Numbered from the stretch's first letter, positions 8,197-17,286 are shown. The stretch is 64,000 nt of DNA from an uncultured Pseudomonadota bacterium (GCA_902495305.1 CABUWG010000001.1:14045-78044); one strand, 5' to 3'. Numbers and translations: made by a program. Notes: generated by a model not told the origin, from the letters alone.

Positions 8197-9432
8197 TCAA
8201 GCTTCAAATGTTTTGGCCACTTCCTGCAGCCATTTGGTGATTTCGATATGCTGCGGGCAATGTCTCTCGCACAATTTGCATTTAATGCAGTCCGAGGCTT
8301 TGCCGTGTGTCTTAATCAGATTGTTGTAATAAACCTGTTGCGCGGTAAAAGGCTTGTCAATCTCCTGTTTTTCCGCATTATACAAGGCAAAATAACTCGG
8401 AATGGCAATTTTTTTCGGACACCACTCCGTGCAGTAGTTGCAGGCGGTACAGGGAATGGCAATTGAGGCATGCAACGCTTTGACGGCCTCTTCGATAACC
8501 TTTTTCTCTTTGGCCTCAAGCGGTTTGAAGTTTTGCATATAAGTCGTATTGTCTTCCAGCTGTGCCATGTCCGACATGCCGCTCAAAACCATCATCACGC
8601 CGTCCAAACTGGCGGCATAGCGCACCGCCCACGAAGCCGCTGACATCTCAGGTTCCGCATCCTTAAATATTTTTTCAACCGCCGGCGGCAGCTTGGCCAG
8701 CGTTCCGCCTTTGACCGGCTCCATCACAATTACCGGCTTTTTGTATTTCTGGGCGATTTCATAACATTTTCTGGCCTGAATGCTGGCATTGTCCCAGTCA
8801 ATATAGTTAATCTGCAATTGAACAAATTCAACTTCCGGATTCTCTTTCAAAACTTCTTCCAAGAGCTCCGGCGTGTCATGAAAAGAAAAACCGATATGCT
8901 TGATTTTTCCTTCTTTCTTTTTGTCGGCAATAAATTTGAAACTGCCATATTTGCGGGCATTGCCGATTGTGTTGGCATTGACGTTGTGCACCAGATAATA
9001 GTCAAAATACTCCAGTCCGGTTTTTTCGAGCTGCTTGTTAAAAATTTCTTCCTGATCGCTTTGTTTTTTCAAATATCCGACCGGCAGCTTGCTGGCAACG
9101 GTAAATTTGTTGCGCGGATGGCGTTTGACCAGAGATTCGCGCAAGGCAACCTCGCTCTCGTATCCCATATACATCCACGCCGTATCAAAATATGTAAAGC
9201 CGCGTTCCAGAAAAGTGTCGACCATTTTGTTCAAAACGGCATAATCGATAGAGGTTTGGTCATTCGGGTCTTTGAGCGGCAGCCGCATAAAGCCGAACCC
9301 GAGCTTGTTGGACGGATTAACCGCGGCCCTGACTTCGTCCGAAACGGCAATCTCTTCCGCCAGCGTAAGCTTGGGCAGCGCAGAAAGGGCAAAAAGCGCC
9401 AGAGAACTCATCAAAAATTCACGTCTGTTCAT
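8197..9432 (-). CDS. Tat-exported aldo/keto reductase with two 4Fe-4S cluster motifs
   Basis: 411 aa, start at ATG 9432 giving the twin-arginine signal [16 protein letters not shown]. The middle is an aldo/keto reductase TIM barrel with the catalytic Asp/Tyr region ([14 protein letters not shown]), a Lys in ASKLPVG and the His in YLVHNVN. The C-terminus carries [12 protein letters not shown] and [12 protein letters not shown], typical of ferredoxin-type reductases of this subgroup. Folding of cofactors before export explains Tat use, and tatA/tatC are nearby. Likely reduces a carbonyl or quinone-like compound in the periplasm; substrate unknown. First gene of an operon with a flavodoxin, under a MerR-type promoter. 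Confidence 0.9.
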   Translation of the reverse strand: MNRREFLMSSLALFALSALPKLTLAEEIAVSDEVRAAVNPSNKLGFGFMRLPLKDPNDQTSIDYAVLNKMVDTFLERGFTYFDTAWMYMGYESEVALRESLVKRHPRNKFTVASKLPVGYLKKQSDQEEIFNKQLEKTGLEYFDYYLVHNVNANTIGNARKYGSFKFIADKKKEGKIKHIGFSFHDTPELLEEVLKENPEVEFVQLQINYIDWDNASIQARKCYEIAQKYKKPVIVMEPVKGGTLAKLPPAVEKIFKDAEPEMSAASWAVRYAASLDGVMMVLSGMSDMAQLEDNTTYMQNFKPLEAKEKKVIEEAVKALHASIAIPCTACNYCTEWCPKKIAIPSYFALYNAEKQEIDKPFTAQQVYYNNLIKTHGKASDCIKCKLCERHCPQHIEITKWLQEVAKTFEA

Positions 9433-9466
9433 CAAAATTTCCTCCGCAAAGTTATCAGATGTTTGT

Positions 9467-9497
9467 AGTATATTTTTTAGAGCATACTCTAAGTCAA
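9467..9497 (-). promoter_or_regulatory. MerR-type promoter/operator of the aldo/keto reductase operon
   Basis: Minus strand TTGACT, 19-bp spacer, TATACT. The spacer contains the dyad TTAGAG-N4-CTCTAA (9477-9492). A 19-bp spacer with a central dyad is the signature of promoters that MerR-family proteins activate by DNA distortion. Two further copies occur at 14465-14495 and 22752-22782. Confidence 0.8.
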
Positions 9498-9576
9498 GCA
9501 CTTTTTTTATAAAAATTCACAATTCTGTGCTGGAAAAATTTTTGTCGTTGAAGTAAAAAATAAACAGGAGAACATA

Positions 9577-10320
9577 ATGAAAAGACGAGAATTTATATTA
9601 AATTCCGTATGGGCGGCCGGCGGCATGGCGCTGCTGAACGCCTGCAAAGAAAATCAACCGCCTTCAACCACCGGCAAAGGAGAACATCTGATGAAAGTAT
9701 TAATGATAAACGGCAGTTGCAATGAACACGGCTGCACTTATACCGCTTTGTGCGAAGTTGCCAAAAGCCTGAATGCCGAAGGAGTAGAAACCGAAATCGT
9801 CCAACTCGGAAAAGACGCTTATCGCGACTGTATCGGCTGCGGCGTCTGCCGGAAGAAAATGAACAATCGTTGTATCTTTAATGACGACATTATCAATAAT
9901 ATTATTGAAAAAGCGGAACACGCTGACGGTTTTGTGTTTGGGTCGCCCGTTTACTATGCCCACCCCAGCGGCAGATTGCTTTCTGTCCTGAACCGCGTAT
10001 TCTTTGCCGGCGGCAAAGCCTTTGCGTTCAAGCCGGGAGCCGCCGTCGTTTCTGCCCGCCGTGCCGGAACCACGGGGTCGATTGACGTGATTAATAAGTA
10101 TTTTACAATCAATAAAATGCCGGTTGTTTCTTCTACTTATTGGAATATGGTGCACGGCAACGCGCCGGAAGAAGTTCTGCAAGATGAAGAAGGGCTGCAA
10201 ACCATGCGCAATCTTGGCAAAAATATGGCCTGGCTGCTTAAAACCATAGAAACGGCAAAGAAAAACGGCGTGACTTTGCCGGAAGACGAAGCCGGAGCCA
10301 GAACCAACTTCATTCGCTAG
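9577..10320 (+). CDS. Exported NADPH-dependent FMN reductase-like (flavodoxin fold) protein
   Basis: 247 aa, AGGAG upstream of ATG 9577. Starts with a twin-arginine signal (MKRREFILNSVWAAGG) ending in a lipobox-like LLNAC, so probably a Tat-exported lipoprotein. From residue 40 it is a flavodoxin-like reductase: MINGSCNEHGCTYTAL, CIGCGVCRKK (two Cys of the iron-sulphur flavoprotein type), FGSPVYYAHPSG. Divergent from the aldo/keto reductase, and its 3' end overlaps that of tatC by 11 bp. Similar in kind to 12617-13159. Expected to bind FMN and act in the same envelope redox pathway. Confidence 0.85.
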   Translation: MKRREFILNSVWAAGGMALLNACKENQPPSTTGKGEHLMKVLMINGSCNEHGCTYTALCEVAKSLNAEGVETEIVQLGKDAYRDCIGCGVCRKKMNNRCIFNDDIINNIIEKAEHADGFVFGSPVYYAHPSGRLLSVLNRVFFAGGKAFAFKPGAAVVSARRAGTTGSIDVINKYFTINKMPVVSSTYWNMVHGNAPEEVLQDEEGLQTMRNLGKNMAWLLKTIETAKKNGVTLPEDEAGARTNFIR

Positions 10321-11035
10321 GCTTTTTTATCCGTCTGGCAAAATATAATCCACCTTCAAAAAGGCCGTAAGTCGGGAGCGCCAGCATCAACTGGCTGACA
10401 ATGTCCGGCGGTGTCAAAACCGCGGCAATAATCAATATTGCCACAAAAATGTAGCGGCGTTTGCTCTTGACCGCGTCATAGGAGGCGATTCCCGAGCGGA
10501 TGAGAGAATAAGTCACCAGCGGAAACTGAAACATAATGCCAAAGGCAACGGCCAGCCATAATGAAAGCCCGATAACGTTGGAAATGCCGAAAACAGCCTT
10601 GATATCTTCGGTCGCAAAACTGATCCCGAATTTGATAATCAGCGGCAGAATGAGAAAAATGCAGAAGACCACGCCGGTACAGAACAACAGGCTTGAGGTA
10701 AAAACGACGGAACGGATAAAACGCCGCTCGTTGTCATAAAGCGCCGGCAGAACAAAATTCCAAATCTGTCTGGCAATATACGGAAAACAAACAGCCAGAT
10801 CCAAAACGACAGCCAGTTTGATTTGCAAAATAAAAACCTCGGCCGGAGAGAAAAAATTCAGCGTAACCGGCGCGTCGGCAATAATCGTCTTAATCAACCA
10901 GTCCAAAAAATACGGCGCAATCCAGAACATGGGCAGCAAAACAAACGCCATGGCCGTCAGACAACGGATAAGCATTGTCCGCAGCGCTTCCAGATGCGCA
11001 ATCAGATTCTCGTCTTTATCTTCCGGAGCAGACAT
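10310..11035 (-). CDS. tatC: Sec-independent protein translocase TatC
   Basis: 241 aa with the TatC pattern: N-terminal LIAHLEALRTMLIRCL (conserved HL-E-LR motif before TM1), six hydrophobic segments, and FFSPAEVFILQIKLA in the first periplasmic region to TM2. TatC recognises the twin-arginine signal and forms the translocase with TatA. Its start overlaps the tatA stop by one base. No tatB is visible here; a TatA-TatC system or a tatB elsewhere are both possible. At least two Tat substrates are encoded next to it. Confidence 0.95.
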   Translation of the reverse strand: MSAPEDKDENLIAHLEALRTMLIRCLTAMAFVLLPMFWIAPYFLDWLIKTIIADAPVTLNFFSPAEVFILQIKLAVVLDLAVCFPYIARQIWNFVLPALYDNERRFIRSVVFTSSLLFCTGVVFCIFLILPLIIKFGISFATEDIKAVFGISNVIGLSLWLAVAFGIMFQFPLVTYSLIRSGIASYDAVKSKRRYIFVAILIIAAVLTPPDIVSQLMLALPTYGLFEGGLYFARRIKKPSE

Positions 11036-11244
11036 TATTTTTCAGATTTCTTTTCTTCTTCCGCAGCAACCTTTTCCACGCTGTCTTTCAGTTCTTGCGC
11101 CTCGTTCTGCAGAGCCTCTTTGGCCTTTTTATATTCATACTGGGCTTTGCCGAGGGCTTTGGCCAGTTCGGGAATACGCTTCCCGCCGAATAAAACCAGA
11201 ACCACAACCAGAATCAAAAGAATTTCCGTAACGCCTAAAGACAT
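11035..11244 (-). CDS. tatA: Twin-arginine translocase subunit TatA
   Basis: 69 aa: short N-terminal membrane helix ([20 protein letters not shown]), the [16 protein letters not shown] hinge and amphipathic helix, then a charged tail (EEEKKSEK). This is the TatA/TatE form. It forms the pore-like assembly used by folded Tat substrates. Located between the polyferredoxin gene and tatC in one operon. Confidence 0.93.
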   Translation of the reverse strand: MSLGVTEILLILVVVLVLFGGKRIPELAKALGKAQYEYKKAKEALQNEAQELKDSVEKVAAEEEKKSEK

Positions 11245-11262
11245 TTTTTTCTCCTTAAAATA

Positions 11263-12549
11263 TTATAAAACCTGTTGTTCCTGCACCGCAAAAATGCTGA
11301 TGGCCTGAACCGGACAAACGCTGTGGCAAACACCGCAGCCGATGCAGCCGGATGAATCAATCAGCGGGACTTCGCCGTCTTCTTTGCTGATAATGCCGCG
11401 CGGACATTCTGCCACGCACAAGCCGCACTGAATGCAAACGTCTGGATTAATGCTGGCAAGCCCGATACGGGTTTTTTGCTTTTCTGCCAGACTGATTCGC
11501 CGGATTGCGCCGGACGGGCAAACCTCGGAACATTTGTGGCAGTCATAATCGCAAAAACCGTTGCTGTAATCAATATGAACCGCGCCGAAGCCGTCGTCGG
11601 CTTTTTTCAAAATCTTCATCGGGCAGTTTTGCACACAAAGATTACAGTTCAGACATTTGTTGGCAAACTTCTCGGCATTGTCCGCGCCGGCCGGCAGAAT
11701 AACACGCCTGACTTTGGCCGCAACGCTTTTTCCGATTTCCATGCCGCTTTTGACCGCTACGGCCAAAACGGCCATTGCCGCGCCTCCGATAAGAAGCCTG
11801 CGCCGAGCCGGAGAAAATTCTGCTTCTTTGCTCTTTCTGTGTCCGAAAACTATCGTGTCTTTGGGGCAAGAAGCCAGACATTTCAGGCACTTGATGCAGG
11901 TTTCGTTGTCAACCTCGTGATTCTTATAATCAATGCTGGCTGTCGGACAATGACGCGCGCATAAGCCGCAGGAAATGCAGTTTTCCTCATTGATGTAAAT
12001 TTTGTTGTAAGAAAATCTGGATACCAACCCTAAAACGGCGCCGACCGGACAAATTTCAGCACAAAACAGGCGGCCTTTGAACCAGACCAGTACGGCAACA
12101 ATAACAATTGCCCCGATACCGAGATAAGTGCCGCTCATGGCCGAACCGAAAAGCGAATACGGGTCAATCAGCCGGATAAGATAAACCGTTCCGCCGATAA
12201 GGGCGCCGAAAGCAACGGCGGCAATAAAATATTTGTACGGTCTAGATTTTCTGTATCGCGGCAGATTCTTGCAACGAAAGGCAAAAGCCAGAAATTCCTG
12301 CAACAGGCCGAAAGGGCAGAGCGTTGAACAGTAAAAACGCCCGAACAGCAGCGTCAGCAACAAAACGCCGGCGAATAACAACGCCGCCGCCAGCGAAAAA
12401 TCAACAAGAACGTGCTGTGCCAGAGCGCTGACTTGCAAATCAAAAATTTTGACCGGATAAAAGATTCCGGCAAAAGCCAAAATCGCAAGAATGCCAACGG
12501 CGGCAGCCGCCAGAATTCTGACATAACGGCAAATCTTCTTTTTGTTCAT
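11263..12549 (-). CDS. NapH/NapG-like membrane polyferredoxin with an internal twin-arginine segment
   Basis: 428 aa from ATG 12549 (GGAG six bases upstream); an ATG at 12579 would add ten residues. N-terminal half: about four membrane helices with FYCSTLCPFG and LFCAEICPVG, as in NapH/CcoG-type quinol-interacting proteins, then CISCGLCARHCP and CIKCLKCLASCP ferredoxin motifs. At residues 249-268 comes RRRLLIGGAAMAVLAVAV, which looks like a Tat signal. After it are CLNCNLCVQNCP, a C-D-Y-D-C-H-K-C motif, CIQCGLCVAECP and CIGCGVCHSVCP. The layout equals NapH joined to NapG. It may move electrons from the quinol pool or cytoplasm to the periplasmic reductases. tatA and tatC follow at once. Confidence 0.85.
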   Translation of the reverse strand: MNKKKICRYVRILAAAAVGILAILAFAGIFYPVKIFDLQVSALAQHVLVDFSLAAALLFAGVLLLTLLFGRFYCSTLCPFGLLQEFLAFAFRCKNLPRYRKSRPYKYFIAAVAFGALIGGTVYLIRLIDPYSLFGSAMSGTYLGIGAIVIVAVLVWFKGRLFCAEICPVGAVLGLVSRFSYNKIYINEENCISCGLCARHCPTASIDYKNHEVDNETCIKCLKCLASCPKDTIVFGHRKSKEAEFSPARRRLLIGGAAMAVLAVAVKSGMEIGKSVAAKVRRVILPAGADNAEKFANKCLNCNLCVQNCPMKILKKADDGFGAVHIDYSNGFCDYDCHKCSEVCPSGAIRRISLAEKQKTRIGLASINPDVCIQCGLCVAECPRGIISKEDGEVPLIDSSGCIGCGVCHSVCPVQAISIFAVQEQQVL

Positions 12550-12616
12550 CTCACACTCCGACACAGACTGTTTTTTCATAATTTATCTGCAAATTTGCAG
12601 CAAAGCAAGAGCAGAA

Positions 12617-13159
12617 TTATTTTATGCTCCTGCCGGCGTCATAAGCCTGCTGCATGGCCGGACTGCTTTTGATGTCGCCGGCCTGCCATGCGCCGGTACC
12701 GTAAATCACGCCTTTTTCTCTGGCACCGTCCAGACAGTCCTCCGTAAAACCGCGAAAAGCTTCCAGCGTTTTTTGCATATTGGCGCGGTTGTCGTCCGCT
12801 GCCGCCACAATAAAGTAAAAGTCTTTGTTGCTGATTTCGGTATAACGCGGCACGGTGCGGTCAATCAACGTCTTCATCTGCCCGTTCATGCTGTAAAAAT
12901 AAACCGGCGTTGCCATGACAATAACGTCTGCTTCGACCATTTTGTTCAAAATTTCTTCCATATCGTCTTTTTGAACACACTTGTGCGTGCTGTTGCAAAC
13001 GCCGCAGCCGCGGCAGAAATTGATGTTCTTGCCATTGATAAAGATTTTTTCCACCTCGTTTCCGGCCTCGGCGGCGCCTTTGGCAAACTGGTCGCACAAC
13101 GTGTCGGAATTGCCGCCTTTGCGAAAACTGGCAGATAAGATAAGTACTTTTTTAGTCAT
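12617..13159 (-). CDS. NAD(P)H-dependent FMN reductase / iron-sulphur flavoprotein-like
   Basis: 180 aa, flavodoxin fold: ILSASFRKGGNSDTLCDQF (FMN phosphate loop), NFCRGCGVCNSTHKCVQKDD (Cys cluster after strand 2), ATPVYFYSMNGQMKTLIDR. No export signal, unlike its relative at 9577-10320. Cytoplasmic flavin reductase, substrate unknown. Lies between the carboxymuconolactone decarboxylase-like gene (five bases away) and the polyferredoxin in the cupin-to-tatC operon. Confidence 0.87.
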   Translation of the reverse strand: MTKKVLILSASFRKGGNSDTLCDQFAKGAAEAGNEVEKIFINGKNINFCRGCGVCNSTHKCVQKDDMEEILNKMVEADVIVMATPVYFYSMNGQMKTLIDRTVPRYTEISNKDFYFIVAAADDNRANMQKTLEAFRGFTEDCLDGAREKGVIYGTGAWQAGDIKSSPAMQQAYDAGRSIK

Positions 13160-13164
13160 GTTAT

Positions 13165-13953
13165 TTAGTCCTCAGATACTTCGTTGATGATGTTAATGGC
13201 ATTGAGCGACCGCGGATAACCGATATATGGCAAAATTTGCGTGACCGTATCCAGCAGCTTTTGTTTGTCATTGCCGACGTTAAGATTAGCCTGTGCATGA
13301 GCTTTGGCCTGCAGTTCCGCACCGCCCATCGCAACCAGAACGGTAAAGGTCAGCAGCTCGCGGGTCGGGATGTCCAGACCTGTACGGGTATAATAGTCGC
13401 CGAAACAGTTTGCCGACAGATAGTCCTGTATGTGCCTGAGCTCTTGCGGGGCGTTTTGGCGCATCTTTTCAATATGATCTTTTCCGAAAATATCGCTTTG
13501 AACGGCAATGCCTTTTTCCAAACGGTTGTCCGGCGTTGTCGTGCTTTGCCCTTCCGCCGGAAGGGCATAGCCTTTATCCGCCAATACCTCGTTTGTTACG
13601 CCGATAAAGTCATAAACCTTGGCCATACCGGCATAAGGAACAGCCTGATATACAACCTCTTTGGCTTCGACCGCGGAAACGCCGTCTTCCAGTGCCTGTG
13701 CCAGTATCAGCTTGTATTCATTAACCGATTGCGTGGCAATATGGGCGGCCAAAACCGCCAGATGGCGCGTTTTCTTATCAAGCTTGCCATGAGGCATCAC
13801 GTCTTTGCCCGTAAAATTTTCCCACAAAGCGGCAAACTCGGGATCAGTCTGTTTCAACGATGTCATTTTTTTCTCCTTGTATTGCGGGTAAAGCAGAAAA
13901 GCGCCGGCAATTACGGCAACTGCTGCAACCCCTGAGATTATGTGTTTATGCAT
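13165..13953 (-). CDS. Membrane-anchored carboxymuconolactone decarboxylase/AhpD-like protein
   Basis: 262 aa with an N-terminal anchor or signal (IISGVAAVAVIAGAFLL). Two carboxymuconolactone decarboxylase-like repeats follow: residues about 45-125 (KLDKKTRHLAVLAAHIATQS) and 170-255 (IPTRELLTFTVLVAMGGAELQ). The AhpD CxxC pair is absent, so a peroxidase role is unlikely. Proteins of this kind often sit with flavodoxins and cupins in gut bacteria, function open. ATG overlaps the stop of the cupin gene by one base. Confidence 0.82.
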   Translation of the reverse strand: MHKHIISGVAAVAVIAGAFLLYPQYKEKKMTSLKQTDPEFAALWENFTGKDVMPHGKLDKKTRHLAVLAAHIATQSVNEYKLILAQALEDGVSAVEAKEVVYQAVPYAGMAKVYDFIGVTNEVLADKGYALPAEGQSTTTPDNRLEKGIAVQSDIFGKDHIEKMRQNAPQELRHIQDYLSANCFGDYYTRTGLDIPTRELLTFTVLVAMGGAELQAKAHAQANLNVGNDKQKLLDTVTQILPYIGYPRSLNAINIINEVSED

Positions 13954-14432
13954 TATTTATATTCCTTGTCAGAAACCGGCTCCAGCCAGGTTGTCTGGTT
14001 ATCGGGCAGGTTGGTTTCTACCGAGATATGCGTAAACCAGGAGTCCGGTGCGGCGCCGTGCCAATGTTCAACATTGAGCGGAATACGGACAACATCGCCT
14101 TTTTTCAGGATTTGCAACTCTTTTCCGCGCTCCTGATAACGGCCTTCTCCCGATAATACCAGCAGGATTTGCCCGCCGCTGTGCTTGTGCCAGTTGGTTC
14201 TGGCGCCGGGTTCAAATGTAACATTGGCCAGCGAGGAATTCCAGACCGCATCATTGGCGCTTAGTCTGGTAAGATAAGTCTGACCGGTAAAGAATTTGCC
14301 GTAAGGATTCGGCTCGCCTTGTTCAAAAACGGTGTCAATAGGTGCTTTTTTCATTTCTGCTGCCTCCGCGGTTTGTGAAGAGATGAAAGTGTTTAAGGTT
14401 AATAAAATTGTTCCGAAAGCGCGTATTCTCAT
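13953..14432 (-). CDS. Exported single-domain cupin
   Basis: 159 aa. A signal peptide (cleavage near AEA-AEM) precedes a cupin core: GARTNWHKHSGGQ with His residues of motif 1, LVLSGEGRYQERG, and PLNVEHWHGA with the motif 2 His. It should bind a metal ion; the reaction is not known. First gene of the operon that runs through the decarboxylase-like gene, flavin reductase and polyferredoxin to tatC. A MerR-type promoter lies 33 bp upstream and the merR gene is divergent. Confidence 0.87.
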   Translation of the reverse strand: MRIRAFGTILLTLNTFISSQTAEAAEMKKAPIDTVFEQGEPNPYGKFFTGQTYLTRLSANDAVWNSSLANVTFEPGARTNWHKHSGGQILLVLSGEGRYQERGKELQILKKGDVVRIPLNVEHWHGAAPDSWFTHISVETNLPDNQTTWLEPVSDKEYK

Positions 14433-14464
14433 TGTCTTCCTTTCTTTTTTACGATTCTGTTATC

Positions 14465-14495
14465 ATGATAATCTTTAGAGCTAACTCTAGGTCAA
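14465..14495 (-). promoter_or_regulatory. MerR-type promoter/operator of the cupin-tatC operon
   Basis: Minus strand TTGACC, 19-bp spacer, TATCAT; spacer dyad TAGAGTTAGCTCTA. Located between the divergent merR gene and the cupin, so it may also control merR itself. Confidence 0.8.
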
Positions 14496-14550
14496 GTATT
14501 TTGTTGACATTTTCAAAAATTTTTTACACCATACAAACATGGAGGTAAAA

Positions 14551-15009
14551 ATGGGATATTCAATCGGACAGGTTGCCAAAAAAACGGGGCTGACGGCTCA
14601 TACGTTGCGTTATTATGAAAAAGAAGGCCTGTTGCCTTTTGTCAAAAAGAACGGTTCGGGGCTGCGCGTGTTTTCCGACAGCGACCTCGGCTGGCTCACG
14701 CTGATAGAATGCCTGAAAGGGACAGGCATGCCGCTGAAAGGCATCAAGCAGTATATTGACTGGTACATGGAGGGAGATTCAACGCTGCCGCAGCGTTTGG
14801 AAATGTTCAAAGAACAAAAAGTCCGTCTGCTTGAACAAATGGCGCAGCTGAAAAAACATATGGAAAAAATTGATTATAAAATTGCTTATTATAATGAAAT
14901 CATTGCCCGCGGAGAGCAGGGCATTTGGGAGCGCTGCCCGAAGCTGAAAGCCGAGCGCGACCGGATTTATGGCAAAACGTTTGAAGAAAAGGAACAAATA
15001 AGTGCCTGA
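14551..15009 (+). CDS. MerR-family transcriptional regulator
   Basis: 152 aa. Start ATG 14551 is preceded by GGAGG; the ATG at 14539 only overlaps that site. N-terminal winged HTH: YSIGQVAKKTGLTAHTLRYY with the EKEGLLP wing, then a dimerising coiled coil (residues about 85-125). No conserved metal-binding Cys are seen in the C-terminus, so it resembles the aldehyde/redox-responsive (AdhR-like) branch and not a metal sensor. Probably recognises the 19-bp-spacer dyads at 9467, 14465 and 22752. Downstream gene overlaps by eight bases. Confidence 0.9.
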   Translation: MGYSIGQVAKKTGLTAHTLRYYEKEGLLPFVKKNGSGLRVFSDSDLGWLTLIECLKGTGMPLKGIKQYIDWYMEGDSTLPQRLEMFKEQKVRLLEQMAQLKKHMEKIDYKIAYYNEIIARGEQGIWERCPKLKAERDRIYGKTFEEKEQISA

Positions 15010-15631
15010 AAAATATGAAATTGTTTATGTCCTGCGCAATGAAGCCATGCCGGGACTGATAAAAATCGGCATCACCCAACGGGCTGATATTGAAGCCCGC
15101 ATGAAAGAACTTTATTCTACCGGCGTTCCTCTGCCTTTTGAATGTCTTTGGGCCGGAGAATTCTGTGACTGCCGGAAAATTGAAAAAATTGTTCATAATG
15201 CATTTGCCGATATGCGTGTCAACCAAAGCCGGGAATTCTTTAAGCTGGCGCCGGAAAGGGTTACGCCGTTGCTGGAAGAATTGTGCGTGAAGGTCATTAC
15301 CTCTCAATTTGATAAAATTATGAACAAGAGCGTTACCAAAGAAGAACAGGAAGATCTTAAAAGTTACAAACGCAAAAGCCGTCCTCCGCTTAATTTTTAT
15401 GAGATGGGAATTCCTGAAGGAAGTATTCTGGCCTTCACAAAAGATAAAAATATTCAGGTCAGGGTCGTAGCGCCCAAAAAGGTAGAGCACGAGGGAAAAC
15501 AGTATTCTTTAACGGCTCTGACAATGGAATTGCTGCAACTGCCTTATTCTGTTCAACCGACGGGATATTGGAGTTGGCAGGGAAAAAATCTGCAAAATAT
15601 ATATGATGAAACTTACACGTTTGAAGAATAA
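15002..15631 (+). CDS. GIY-YIG (T5orf172-like) nuclease-domain protein with DUF4357-like tail
   Basis: 209 aa from GTG 15002, overlapping the merR stop. N-terminus (VYVLRNEAMPGLIKIGIT, then RMKELYS and the His of KIEKIVHNAF) matches the compact GIY-YIG domain of the T5orf172/Mug113 type. Residues 130-205 (GSILAFTKDKNIQVRVV, KVEHEGKQYSLTALTMELL, YWSWQGKNLQNI) resemble DUF4357. The same two-part layout occurs at 56909-57514 in the island. DNA cleavage is expected from the fold but no phage or restriction role is shown here. Confidence 0.75.
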   Translation: MPEKYEIVYVLRNEAMPGLIKIGITQRADIEARMKELYSTGVPLPFECLWAGEFCDCRKIEKIVHNAFADMRVNQSREFFKLAPERVTPLLEELCVKVITSQFDKIMNKSVTKEEQEDLKSYKRKSRPPLNFYEMGIPEGSILAFTKDKNIQVRVVAPKKVEHEGKQYSLTALTMELLQLPYSVQPTGYWSWQGKNLQNIYDETYTFEE

Positions 15632-15656
15632 GTCTGTTCCTTTATGGAAAACATAC

Positions 15657-15684
15657 AGCGCCGGAAGCTTTCCGGCGCTTTTTT
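15657..15684 (+). terminator. Rho-independent terminator after the merR/GIY-YIG pair
   Basis: AGCGCCGGAA/TTCCGGCGCT hairpin followed by TTTTTT, 26 bp after the stop. Confidence 0.88.
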
Positions 15685-15777
15685 GCAAAGAAATTTAACT
15701 TGACAAACCGCCGGTTTTTAATACTATCAAATACTGAAAACATATTTTTTTGTCTAATTATTAATACGAACTGCTTT

Positions 15778-16176
15778 ATGAAAAAGTTAAATTTTTTATT
15801 AGTTGCCGGCTTGTTTGTCTTGTCCGCTTGCGGAGGCAAAGAGCATTTGCCGCAAAATCCCAAGGATAAAGAAGAATACCGCGATTCTCAGGGCAATCAC
15901 TGGATTTATAATGCCTTGTTGTACCGCTGGGCGTTAATACCTGCCGGCGGAAACGCCTCTTCGCCGTCATATTTCTATTATCCCGGCAAAAATTCTTGGA
16001 CCAATGCCAGCGGTGTGACCGTAGCGCCGCCGTCGACAGTCAAAGAAAGCACATATCGCGTGCCTTCGGTCAAACCAAACTCAACAAAATCGGTTGCACC
16101 GTCTCAGAATAAGAGCAGCAAACCGTCGGGAAAATCTTTCGGAAGTTCTTATCGTGCAAAACCAATAGGAGGATAA
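15778..16176 (+). CDS. Small lipoprotein
   Basis: 132 aa from ATG 15778. Signal peptide with lipobox FVLSAC-GG, so a lipoprotein. The middle holds a Trp/Tyr-rich segment (GNHWIYNALLYRWALIP, FYYPGKNSWTNASG), the end is Ser/Pro/Lys-rich and probably flexible. Four bases upstream of a glutathionylspermidine synthase-like gene. In other bacteria such synthases also travel with small lipoprotein or membrane genes, so a shared envelope role is possible. Family not recognised. Confidence 0.8.
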   Translation: MKKLNFLLVAGLFVLSACGGKEHLPQNPKDKEEYRDSQGNHWIYNALLYRWALIPAGGNASSPSYFYYPGKNSWTNASGVTVAPPSTVKESTYRVPSVKPNSTKSVAPSQNKSSKPSGKSFGSSYRAKPIGG

Positions 16177-16179
16177 GCC

Positions 16180-17286
16180 ATGAGAAGAGAAACAATACTC
16201 CCCCGCAAAGATTATAAGGAAACCATAGAAAAACTTGGTTTTGCCTTTCATGATGATTATTGGTTTGAAAACGCTTACTACCGTTTTTCTATGTCAGAAA
16301 TAGAAGAATTGGAAAAAGCGACAAGAGAATGTTATGACATGTACTGTCAGGCCGTGGAAACTTGTCTGTATGATGAACAAAAACTTGATCTGTTGAAGAT
16401 TCCGCTTCAGCTGAGAGATGCAATCCGCCGCAGCTGGGAAGAAGACGACCTGTCTTTGTACGGACGTTTTGACTTTGCTCTGGTGCACGGTGTTCCGAAA
16501 CTTTTTGAGTTCAATGCCGATACGCCGACATCATTGCTGGAGGCCTCGGTCATCCAGTGGCAATGGAAAGAAGAACGTTTCCCGTCGGCAGATCAGTTTA
16601 ATGCCATACATGAAAATCTGGTGCAGTCATGGAAAGACATCCATTCCGCTTATCTTTGTGACAAATACTATTTTGCCTCAATCGCGGATTGTACGGAAGA
16701 CAATGCCACGCTGGATTACATTATTGCATCGGCCATAGAAGCAGGTCTGCAGACTTATGAACTGGATATCAGGGACGTAAGGCACTGTGAAAACTCATTG
16801 TATGCGCCGGATGACAGCCCTGTCAACTGTATGTTCAAGCTCTATCCGTGGGAGATAATGTTTGAAGAAAATCCGGAAGGCTGCATGACGGAAATGTGTT
16901 GGATTGAGCCGCTTTGGAAGTCTTTGATGTCCAATAAAGCCATGTTGCCGATACTCTATGAGATGTTTCCCGACAGTCCGTACATTTTGCCGGCTTATTT
17001 CGAGCAGGGCAGATTGCGCTCCTATTGCAAAAAGCCGTTTTTTTCTCGGGAAGGCGCCAATGTCGAGCTGTGCCGCTATGGCGTAACGCTTGAGAAGTCG
17101 GACGGAGAATACGGCAAAGAAGGGTACATTTATCAGGAATATGTAGATGTTCCGTCTTTTCTGGGCAATTACCCTGTTCTGGGAAGCTGGGTCGTCGGAG
17201 GCGAGGCCTGCGGGCTTGGCATCAGAGAAACCTCATCGCGGATTACGGATAATATGAGCCGTTTTGTGCCGCATATCATTGTGTAA
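16180..17286 (+). CDS. Glutathionylspermidine synthase-family ATP-grasp ligase
   Basis: 368 aa, GGAGG before ATG 16180. Residues 95-125 (GRFDFALVHGVPKLFEFNAD, TPTSLLEAS) and 315-345 (SREGANVEL, YIYQEY) match the C-terminal synthetase fold of glutathionylspermidine synthase and the YgiC/YjfC proteins, which join an amine to a carboxylate at the cost of ATP. No amidase domain is present. As in YgiC, the true substrate is uncertain. Cotranscribed with the lipoprotein upstream. Confidence 0.9.
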   Translation: MRRETILPRKDYKETIEKLGFAFHDDYWFENAYYRFSMSEIEELEKATRECYDMYCQAVETCLYDEQKLDLLKIPLQLRDAIRRSWEEDDLSLYGRFDFALVHGVPKLFEFNADTPTSLLEASVIQWQWKEERFPSADQFNAIHENLVQSWKDIHSAYLCDKYYFASIADCTEDNATLDYIIASAIEAGLQTYELDIRDVRHCENSLYAPDDSPVNCMFKLYPWEIMFEENPEGCMTEMCWIEPLWKSLMSNKAMLPILYEMFPDSPYILPAYFEQGRLRSYCKKPFFSREGANVELCRYGVTLEKSDGEYGKEGYIYQEYVDVPSFLGNYPVLGSWVVGGEACGLGIRETSSRITDNMSRFVPHIIV

